Source: Marthasterias glacialis
Lineage: Eukaryota > Echinodermata > Asteroidea > Forcipulatida > Asteriidae
Direction of reading: 5' to 3'
Assembly (NCBI GenBank): GCA_911728455.2
Contig: OU452240.1
Span: 9,319,352 to 9,383,351, forward strand
Length of the DNA: 64,000 bases
The translations under genes and the position numbers were made by a program. A model generated the notes under the pieces. That model saw nothing but the letters and a program-made list of their open reading frames with translations. It searched no databases and was not told the DNA's origin. This document shows positions 56,823-64,000 of this stretch, one piece after another (the first letter of the stretch is position 1; every line of letters begins with the position of its first letter).

Positions 56823-59800
56823 CTACTTTGTTCTAGTCATCTGGCGTCTCTTCCATATTGCCAACAACTGCCTCCCTTTCTCCAGTTTCTCTTCGTACGT
56901 GTCTGATGAAGTAGACGTGTCTGAAGAAGATTTATCTGAAGGAGAGTTGTCTGAAGTAGACATGGGGAAGAACATACACGGGGTTAGGAGATTTCTGTGT
57001 ACGGTTCTCTCCTTTCCATCACCGGAGCGTACCTTATAGACGGGGATGTTTTCATGTTTTGTGACCACAGTGTAGGGGTTGGGTTCCCATCTGTCCGCTA
57101 ATTTGTGTGTTCCTTCGAAGTGTTTAACCTGCACGAGAACTCGATCACCTGCTCGGAGTGGTGCTTCTTGGGTTTTCTTGTCGTAGATTTGTTTCTGTTT
57201 TGCTTTTGCGTGTTGTGAAGTTTTGTTAGCATGATCATATGAGAACAGTATTCTTTCTCTGAATTGTTCCACGTACTCGTCGTACTTTGGAGCTTCATCA
57301 GTTGGTGAGTGGAAACCAAACAAGAGGTCTATCGGCAAGTTGGGGTGGCGTCCGAACATCAAAAAGAATGGTGCGTACCCTGTGGTGTCGTGACGCGTCG
57401 CGTTGTACGCATGCGTCATGACGCCGACATACTTCTTCCAATCCTTCTTTTGTTCCTCTTCCAGTGTGCCCAACATGTTAAGGAGAGTAGAGTTGAACCT
57501 CTCCGTAACGCCGTTTCCTTGAGGGTGGTACGGTGTTGTTCTGCTCTTCTTTATGCCAGAGACCTTACACAGTTCTTGGATGAGTTGGCTTTCGAAATTT
57601 CGGCCTTGGTCGGAGTGTATGCGAGTAGGGAAACCATAATGCAAGATGAAGTTCTCCCAGAGTATTTTTGCTACTGTTTCCGCTTTCTGGTCTCGTGACG
57701 CAAATGCCTGAGCGTACTTGGTAAAGTGGTCTGTGATGACAAGTACGTTTTCGAAACCACCTTTGCTCCGTTTTAGTTTGAGGTAATCGATGCAGATGAG
57801 CTCAAGGGGTTCTGTACTGAAGATACAGACGAGTGGAGCTTTGACTTTTGAAGGAGATGTTTTTCGAAGACAACAGCGTTTGCACTTCACACACCAGTCT
57901 TTGACATCTTTAGCCATTCTGGGCCAGAAGAACCTGTTACGGATCATATCTAGTGTTCGTTCAAAGCCCAGATGGCCAATGTCATCGTGTAGACCGGACA
58001 TGGCTGTTGCTCGGTAACACTTAGGAAGGAGAAGTTGGTGTGAGAGTGTGTCGTCTGTTGTCTTACGAGCTCTGTAGAGGATGTTATCTTTAAGTCTTAG
58101 CTTGTCCCACTGTCTGAAGTAAATCTTACATTCAGTTGTTTCTCTGCTTCGCTGTAGCTGATTTGGTTTCTGACCGTGTTCGAGGAAGAATAGGACTCGT
58201 GATATATCTGGATCATCACGTTGTGCAAGGGCAATTTGCTTGGTAGTTAGCCTTGGCATTTCGTCTGTCTCACTGGTTACTGGTTTGGGATTGAGAAGCT
58301 TTGCCTGTCCTCTGGTTGTGACTTGACAGTTTGCGGGCTCTATGAATAGTTGGCCTGTATTAGGGTGACCAGTACATATGGCATTGACCACATCGGTTGG
58401 AATCTCTGTTGTGAAGGAGAGGGGTTTTGGGACATCATCGGCAGGTTGTGTTGTGAAGGGGACTGACGTAGAATCTGGGACTGGGTGTTGTTTTCTCGAG
58501 AGAGCATCTGCGACTGCGTTGTTCTTACCAGGTTTATACTTCACAGTGAAGGAGAACTGAGAAAGGGCAGCCACCCACCGTTGGCCTGTTGCGTCCAACT
58601 TAGCTGTGGTGGTGACGTAGAGTAACGGATTGTTGTCGGTGTAGACGGTGAATGTACTGCCGAGAAGGTAGTCTCTAAACTTATCCGTTACTGCCCATTT
58701 CATTGCCAGGAATTCTAGCTTGTGTGCTGGATATCTCGACTCTGCTGGATTTAAACCTCTGCTGGCGTAGGCTATGACGCGTTCTTGTACATCTTGGATC
58801 TGACTCAGGACCGCTCCAAGCCCAACACCAGAAGCATCGGTTTGAAGAAGAAAAGGCTTCTTGTAGTCAGCGTAACCGAGGATGGGGGCTGAAATCATCA
58901 CTTGTTTCAGCTGGTCAAACGATGCTTGTGTTTCTTTTGTCCAGATATAAGGGGGTGGTTTGGTAGGTGCCCGCTTTCCTTTTCGTCGTGTCGGGTTGCC
59001 TGCCGTGAGCTTGTACAGTGGTGCAACTATCTTCGCATAGCCGTTCACGTAGCGACGGTAGTACCCAGTGAATCCTAGGAAGCTTCGTAGTTCTTTGTGA
59101 GTGGTTGGAGTTGGCCATTCTCGTACCTGTTCGATCTTTTCAGGGTCAGTGGACACACCTTTCGAAGAGACGATGTGTCCCAGATACTTGACTTCTGACT
59201 GGAGTAAGTGGCACTTTTGAGGCTTGAGTTTCAGTCCATGTTGAAGGAGACACGTGAAGACCTGATCCAAGCGCTCAATATGCTCGTCAAATGTGGATGA
59301 AAAGACGATGATGTCGTCGAGGTAGAGCAAACAAGTTGAGTAATTCAGCTCACCGAGGCACATCGTCATTAGGCGCTGGAAAGTAGCAGGAGCGTTCTGG
59401 AGGCCGAATGGCATGCGGTTGCATTCGTAGAGACCCATCGGAGTGGTAAACGCGGTCTTTGCTTTGTCCTTTTCGTCCATTTCTACTTGCCAGTAGCCTG
59501 ACGTTAAGTCAAGTGTTGTGAAGATAGAGGCGTTACCAAGAGCGTCGAGGGCTTCTTCTATCCTTGGTAGTGGGTAGGCGTCAGGAATGGTCTTGCTGTT
59601 GAGCTTCCTGTAATCGATGCAGATCCTGAGAGAACCGTCTTTCTTGTGCGCAATGACCAATGGGGAGGCGTACGGGCTGCTGCTTCGTCGAATGACTTCG
59701 GCCTGCTCCATGCCTTTCAAGTGCTCCCTGATAGCTTGGTACTGGCTCGGTGGTATGCGTCTGTACGGAAGTTTGATTGGTCTATTGTCGACGAGTGGTA

Positions 59801-60890
59801 TGCAGTGCTTCACAGTAGATGTACAGCCAAAATCTAGAGAGTCTTTGGAGAAGATGCTGTTATGTTTATGAAGGAGATCAGCGAGCTTCTTCTTGTTCAT
59901 GTCATCTTGCAAGGCAGAACTGGGTAAGTCGAGTGATGGAATCAGTTCATCCAAATTAATGGATGAGATGGAGTTCACTCTACCAGCCGGCACGCCATGA
60001 AGGAGAGGAGTGGTAGTTGGATGAAGAGTTGGTGTCGTATCTTCAACAGCGAGGACATACGAAACTTGTGCCAGATTGCAGTTTCTTCTGATGGAGATTG
60101 GTTTGGAAGAGATGTTGTGTACCCTGACCGGGAGTTGACGGTCAGGACCGATGTCAGTCACAGTGCATCCAATTCTGAGACAAGATGCGCGGTTGTTTTG
60201 TGCACCTTCAATGATCGCAGTGTAGGAGCCACCTGCTGGATTTGATGGAGCTTGGCACATGACATCAACTTCTTCTCCAGCGGGGATGCAGCGGGAGTGA
60301 CTTCCAGTATACCTAGCATATCCCATCTTTCCGCTTTGGCTGTCTTGGTTTGAAGAAGATAAATTGACGTAGGCTGTGTGCCAGGCTTTACTCTCTTCCT
60401 GTACAAGTTCCATGAAGGATTGACCTCTTTCTTGTTGTTGATCTTTCTTGGATGCTCTTATCACGTTAGTACCTATTAGGAGTGGAACCTGTGCTCTGTA
60501 GGGATCGGTAGGCACAACAAATGCAGGTACGTCTTGGTAGATGAAACCCATAGCTTCTAATGTGATAGGTATCACACCCAGATAAGGAACTGCCGATCCA
60601 CTTGCTCCTTCTATGATTACGTCAGCTGTTGTCAGTTCAAGGTTTCTAAGGCTCGGGTGGGACTTCCATAAGTCGGATGTGATGGATGTGATCTGTGATC
60701 CTGAGTTGATGAGAGCTCTGCAGTTAGTTCCATGTATCTTGATTGTCTCTTCATTGTGTGGGCCAATCAGCTTCTGGTATTCTGGCTTGAATTTGGCTAG
60801 TTGCGGTTTTACAGATGACAAAGGGCTTAGTGGTTGCGGGGCTCTGGCGGTGTGCCCTGTGACCGCTGGCCCTGGTCGTTTAACGGGGGG
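56823..60890 (-). CDS. pol: gypsy Pol polyprotein (protease, RT, RNase H, integrase)
   Basis: About 1332 residues counted from a TTG at 60821; the frame is open up to 60890 and has no ATG near its start, so it is probably made by frameshift from gag. Domains: aspartic protease about 25-125 (LLIGTN at 114-119); RT about 350-550 with YLDD at 500-503; RNase H about 655-775 (TDASG, KLEFLAMKW, YTDNN); integrase zinc motif His945/His950/Cys977/Cys980 and catalytic Asp1012, Asp1071, Glu1107 (D-D-35-E); then a GPY/F-like module (NPYTVV about 1248) and a Ser-rich tail. The protease motif reads INSG: the catalytic Asp of the D-(S/T)-G triad is Asn at residue 39, so this copy's protease may be inactive. 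The frame is otherwise intact. Confidence 0.93.
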   Translation of the reverse strand, partial: PPVKRPGPAVTGHTARAPQPLSPLSSVKPQLAKFKPEYQKLIGPHNEETIKIHGTNCRALINSGSQITSITSDLWKSHPSLRNLELTTADVIIEGASGSAVPYLGVIPITLEAMGFIYQDVPAFVVPTDPYRAQVPLLIGTNVIRASKKDQQQERGQSFMELVQEESKAWHTAYVNLSSSNQDSQSGKMGYARYTGSHSRCIPAGEEVDVMCQAPSNPAGGSYTAIIEGAQNNRASCLRIGCTVTDIGPDRQLPVRVHNISSKPISIRRNCNLAQVSYVLAVEDTTPTLHPTTTPLLHGVPAGRVNSISSINLDELIPSLDLPSSALQDDMNKKKLADLLHKHNSIFSKDSLDFGCTSTVKHCIPLVDNRPIKLPYRRIPPSQYQAIREHLKGMEQAEVIRRSSSPYASPLVIAHKKDGSLRICIDYRKLNSKTIPDAYPLPRIEEALDALGNASIFTTLDLTSGYWQVEMDEKDKAKTAFTTPMGLYECNRMPFGLQNAPATFQRLMTMCLGELNYSTCLLYLDDIIVFSSTFDEHIERLDQVFTCLLQHGLKLKPQKCHLLQSEVKYLGHIVSSKGVSTDPEKIEQVREWPTPTTHKELRSFLGFTGYYRRYVNGYAKIVAPLYKLTAGNPTRRKGKRAPTKPPPYIWTKETQASFDQLKQVMISAPILGYADYKKPFLLQTDASGVGLGAVLSQIQDVQERVIAYASRGLNPAESRYPAHKLEFLAMKWAVTDKFRDYLLGSTFTVYTDNNPLLYVTTTAKLDATGQRWVAALSQFSFTVKYKPGKNNAVADALSRKQHPVPDSTSVPFTTQPADDVPKPLSFTTEIPTDVVNAICTGHPNTGQLFIEPANCQVTTRGQAKLLNPKPVTSETDEMPRLTTKQIALAQRDDPDISRVLFFLEHGQKPNQLQRSRETTECKIYFRQWDKLRLKDNILYRARKTTDDTLSHQLLLPKCYRATAMSGLHDDIGHLGFERTLDMIRNRFFWPRMAKDVKDWCVKCKRCCLRKTSPSKVKAPLVCIFSTEPLELICIDYLKLKRSKGGFENVLVITDHFTKYAQAFASRDQKAETVAKILWENFILHYGFPTRIHSDQGRNFESQLIQELCKVSGIKKSRTTPYHPQGNGVTERFNSTLLNMLGTLEEEQKKDWKKYVGVMTHAYNATRHDTTGYAPFFLMFGRHPNLPIDLLFGFHSPTDEAPKYDEYVEQFRERILFSYDHANKTSQHAKAKQKQIYDKKTQEAPLRAGDRVLVQVKHFEGTHKLADRWEPNPYTVVTKHENIPVYKVRSGDGKERTVHRNLLTPCMFFPMSTSDNSPSDKSSSDTSTSSDTYEEKLEKGRQLLAIWKRRQMTRTK

Positions 60891-62257
60891 CTACGACATC
60901 CTCTTGCGATGTGGCCTTCGTTACCGCACTTGTAGCACACAAAAACTCTGTTCTGGTTCTGGAGGTTTGGCGGTACTGTGGGTTGAACAGCCCTACGTTG
61001 TCGTGTGAAGTTGTCCACTTGTCGGGTCAGATGCTGCATTTGAAGTATGACATCTTGCATCAGGTCTGGGATATAATCTGGTTTCTGGCTGATAGCAGAA
61101 TGTGGTCGAGCTATCTGTTCACGAAGGAGAGGCTTCTGTTCTGAAGGAGAGGTTGATTGGATGGGTGATGTCGATGTTTGTGGTTGTGCTTGGGTTCTTG
61201 ATGATCTGTTAGTTAGAGCAGAGTCCAGTCTGTGTTCCCGTTCTATGAGTCGGAGTTCTGCTTGCATCTCACGAAATGCCATGTCCCGAGGTTTCATTGG
61301 GGCGAGTCTCTGTCGTATCTTGTCGTCTTTCACTCCTCTCATGAACTGCTGTGTTAGCATTCGGTTTCGGTCTGGCGGGGAAATTTGTCTGTACATGCGC
61401 TCCTCTGTGAGTCGTAGGGTTGCTTCCAGTTCAACAGCATAGATGCTTGCTGACTCGTTTGGGCGGCGAACTCTCTCGTAGAACTCTGCTAAAGGGTCTC
61501 CTCCGGACAATAGGTCGCCAAACTGTGCTTTGAGCTCGGCAAACGCATCTGTCGGGTTCTGGAGTTCTATGGGTAGGTTCAGGATGAGTTTTCTGGCTGC
61601 GCCTCCCAGGTACCGCACAACTGTTGAGAACTGGAGCTCTTTTGGAATAGCTGTTGTGTCCAGCAAGTACTTTGCATCTCGCACCCAATCGTCAACTGAT
61701 GTATTCTTTTCACTTCCAGTGAAGGTAGGAATGTTTTTTACCTGATGGGAAGGCATCAACTGGAGATGTTGAAATTGTTGGTTTGAAGTAGATGAAGAGA
61801 GACGTCTGGGTTGGTGAGAAGAAGAGCTAGGTGGATTGTGTCTCGTTCTTGGCAAGTTTGTGAAGGAAGAAGAATATCGTCTTGGCATTGCTCCACTGCT
61901 GTTGACAGGGTTTGAAGGAGACTCATTGACATGTGATGGGTAGTGGGTTTGCACTGGTGGTGGTTTTGGCGTGCTTGGTAGTTCCATGAATGAAGAAGAG
62001 TGTCGTTGGGGAGTACTTCTGACAGCGTTTTGATGTGGTTGCTGTTGTGGTTGTTGCCGAAGTGTGTCGGTGAAATTCTGGCTGACACGTTTCCGGAGTT
62101 CAACCAGATCACTCAAAAACTCTTCTGGGAGCGAGGTTGGATGTCGACGTGTTCTTTGTGGAGAGAGATGAAGTATTGGGCGTTGTGGGGTTAATGTAGG
62201 AGGATGGTCGCTCCCAAACCGGTACTCTTCAGCAGGATTGTCTCTAGAGCTTGCCAT
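60827..62257 (-). CDS. gag: gypsy Gag (capsid and zinc knuckle)
   Basis: 476 residues. Residues 1-165 are Pro/Ser/Gln-rich with three related (R)RxSSS segments (about 85, 127, 152). Residues about 175-345 form a capsid-like helical region (PTFTGSEKNTSVDDWV..) with the look of Ty3/gypsy and PNMA-type Gags. One CCHC zinc knuckle (C441-x2-C444-x4-H449-x4-C454) lies near the end. It is the structural protein that would package the element RNA. The stop lies inside the upstream part of the pol frame, about 60 bp overlap. Confidence 0.92.
   Translation of the reverse strand: MASSRDNPAEEYRFGSDHPPTLTPQRPILHLSPQRTRRHPTSLPEEFLSDLVELRKRVSQNFTDTLRQQPQQQPHQNAVRSTPQRHSSSFMELPSTPKPPPVQTHYPSHVNESPSNPVNSSGAMPRRYSSSFTNLPRTRHNPPSSSSHQPRRLSSSTSNQQFQHLQLMPSHQVKNIPTFTGSEKNTSVDDWVRDAKYLLDTTAIPKELQFSTVVRYLGGAARKLILNLPIELQNPTDAFAELKAQFGDLLSGGDPLAEFYERVRRPNESASIYAVELEATLRLTEERMYRQISPPDRNRMLTQQFMRGVKDDKIRQRLAPMKPRDMAFREMQAELRLIEREHRLDSALTNRSSRTQAQPQTSTSPIQSTSPSEQKPLLREQIARPHSAISQKPDYIPDLMQDVILQMQHLTRQVDNFTRQRRAVQPTVPPNLQNQNRVFVCYKCGNEGHIARGCRSPPLNDQGQRSQGTPPEPRNH
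60878..60884 (-). promoter_or_regulatory. putative -1 frameshift site
   Basis: On the minus strand G-TTA-AAC lies in the gag frame 49 nt before the gag stop, within the gag/pol overlap, and a -1 slip there enters the open pol frame. The heptamer fits X-XXY-YYZ only loosely at X. A second candidate, C-CCC-CCG, overlaps its first base. A downstream stimulatory structure was not tested. Confidence 0.5.
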
Positions 62258-63140
62258 GACTAGAACAAAGTTGACCTGAAACTTGTATAAAAATCTACCG
62301 GAAACTTGTTATAACAAACAACAATAGGATTTCACACTGTCTATTCAATTTCTGAAAATGCGTCAAAAATCAACCAATAGCATAACAAATCAAAACGCAT
62401 CTGATTGAACACGATATGCAAATAATAAAAAAAAGGTGATTAAAAGAATGCAAAACAAAACATAATATATCCTCACCCAATTTTATGCAGCACAAGCCAG
62501 GGCTTACATAAAATCGTACACAGCAATTGACTTTCTGGCGCTCAAGACAAACTTTGATGCTTCTCACAAAAATGCAACTTCAAAGAATCTATAAATACTA
62601 TATATTTAAAACACACCTGTTTTGTTTGTTAACACAGCGTTTAACCCGTTTAAGGAACATGTGTCTTTCCTTTCAACTTTAAACAGTTGAGTAGGATTGT
62701 TCAGGTTTCCTCATTGTTCAAAGAGAGGTTCACGGGGAGGCATTCCGACGGATTGGAGAGGTATTTCGGCCGTTGTTGAAGACCCGACGGTGAACAATTG
62801 TTAATGTCTCTTGACTTGTGATGCAAATGCTACCGAGTTTCAGGAAGCAGTTGTTCAAGGCTGTGCTACTGTTTCATCAGGGGGGTTCAGGATCTCGGCA
62901 ATGGAGGAAGCTACCCGCAAAAATAAGGGACGTGAAGACAGGGCCTCAAACGACGGTGCACACGACGATCAAGGTTTCTTCAGCGTCTGTTGTCCGGTGG
63001 GGGTGGGGTAGCGAAGATGTCAAAAGTGGCCAAGGATGTCTAACCATGGGTAGGATGTCAAACCATGATTCTTGTTGAAGTCAATACAGCTCATCAGTGA
63101 AGTGATTTTCTTGCAGCGAAGATGTAAGTGTAGTTTCCGC
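62258..63140 (-). other. gypsy 5' leader
   Basis: 883 bp between primer-binding site and gag ATG. It would hold the packaging signal. Its short frames are not supported. Confidence 0.6.
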
Positions 63141-63158
63141 AGACCGGATCTTCCACCA
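63141..63158 (-). other. primer-binding site
   Basis: On the minus strand TGGTGGAAGATCCGGTCT begins two bases after the 5' LTR. TGG is the complement of a tRNA CCA end. The tRNA used was not identified. Confidence 0.7.
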
Positions 63159-63160
63159 TT

Positions 63161-64000
63161 TGTGACCGGCTTAAATAAATGATCCTGCGGGACACGATCT
63201 TCGCTGTTCCAGACTTTTATTTGTATCTGAATTGAAGACGGAGAAAATAATGTGATGTTAAGTCTTCGACGTCAAAGGAAAGAGTCTAATTAAATAAACA
63301 TAATTTAAATAGAACATTAAAAATAAAACTTACAAGTCACAAATACTATTTACAATGAATTAGGAAATCCTTAAAAGACGCGAGAATGTTGCCGTTTTCC
63401 AGCCTATAAATTATGTATTTTAGAATAAACAAATCAATGAAATAATCCGTGAACTTGGATAAAGACTATCTATAATAAACGATTTGCCAAAGATTGGAAA
63501 TGGATGGCAAACAGAAAAGCACAAATAAAGGCAAACTAAATGATCTAATTAAAGTTCCCGCCAAAAGTTTAATGGCGTCCGCCATCTTGGAATTGTACCA
63601 TTATGAGAAGATAACTCCGCAAAATCAGCAATATTTACATCATTAAGTCGGAAAACAAGTAAGGCATTACTTCCGAACTCTAGTAATGCAAAACTATTAA
63701 CAAAATCTAAGAGAGGAGACTTGAGGAAATTCAAATCAAAAAGAAATATATCTATAACGGGAGTTTTCTTTCCCGACTAAACACTAAGTAAATTAACTCT
63801 AGAAAACCGTTTCCTTGTCAAAAAGAAACATGTCATAAAATAAGCTAAACTCTACGAATAATTTATACAAGAGGAATTTATATGAAATCTAGGGGAGAAT
63901 GGATGGAAAATAGAATGGTAATTACCTGAATTGAAGACGGAGAAAATAATGTGATGTTAAGTCTTCGACGTCAAAGGAAAGAGTGACCCTCTGACGTCTT
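63161..64000 (-). repeat. 5' LTR of the gypsy element, cut by the window end
   Basis: 840 of about 929 bp present. By eye it differs from the other LTR at about 63601-63602 (TT for AA) and near 63859 (A for T). This means very recent insertion or recent gene conversion. Confidence 0.93.

Larger units (their letters stand above)
55507..64000 (-). mobile_element. Ty3/gypsy LTR retrotransposon, near complete
   Basis: LTR, polypurine tract, pol, gag, leader, primer-binding site and LTR in the order expected for a minus-strand element of about 8.6 kb. Domain order protease-RT-RNase H-integrase marks Ty3/gypsy. There is no envelope gene and no chromodomain visible. gag and pol are unbroken and the LTRs differ at only about three positions over 840 bp. 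The second LTR lacks its last 89 bp or so because the window ends, so the target duplication cannot be checked. Confidence 0.93.

Noticed and set aside
57309..61745. Plus-strand frames of 60-131 codons across gag/pol
   Set aside because: Antisense shadows of the intact gag and pol frames.
56823..62257. An endogenous retrovirus with env
   Set aside because: Only 373 bp of noncoding sequence lies between pol and the polypurine tract, and no third gene is present.

Overview
The window is genomic DNA of an animal, not a prokaryote: one gene is cut into many small exons with GT/AG introns, intergenic DNA is AT-rich and crowded with transposon remnants, and most short open frames are repeat-derived. 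The host gene is of the metazoan ACC-synthase-like (ACCS) aminotransferase family. With the Ty3/gypsy, tRNA-SINE, TTAA-flanked and Helitron-like repeat load this suggests a marine invertebrate, perhaps an echinoderm or other deuterostome. The species cannot be fixed from sequence alone.

Layout. 1-3.6 kb: flank without a recognisable gene, ending in seven 107-bp tandem repeats, each with a DR1 nuclear-receptor-type motif. 3.63-16.42 kb: twelve exons (+ strand) of an ACCS-like PLP enzyme. They splice in consistent phase to about 463 residues, a stop codon and a poly(A) signal; the N-terminal exon(s) were not found. Its introns hold a TTAA-flanked MITE, a tRNA-Leu-derived SINE, Helitron-like pieces, minisatellites and a possible antisense pseudogene. 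16.5-22.7 kb: piggyBac-like elements with TTAA duplications, degenerate repeats and a snap-back element, with no gene seen. 22.7-55.3 kb: about 32 kb of nested Helitron-like non-autonomous elements, mostly head-to-tail on the + strand. They carry 3' hairpins followed by CTAG-T, dozens of CRE-type (TGACGTCA) dyads and ETS-type (ACTTCCGGT..ACCGGAAGT) palindromes, and arrays of a small hairpin-plus-poly(T) unit lie between them. Several elements hold first-exon-like pieces, other transposons or a LINE tail. 55.5 kb to the window end: a nearly complete, very young Ty3/gypsy retrotransposon on the - strand with gag, pol, two LTRs, primer-binding site and polypurine tract. The second LTR runs off the window.

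The strongest novelty candidates are the hairpin-poly(T) arrays (compensatory stem changes, copy number differing between otherwise near-identical duplicates), the DR1 array beside the ACCS-like gene, the Asp-to-Asn change at the PLP N1 position of that enzyme, and the young gypsy copy with an Asn at its protease active site. All of this was read by eye; no alignments or searches were run.
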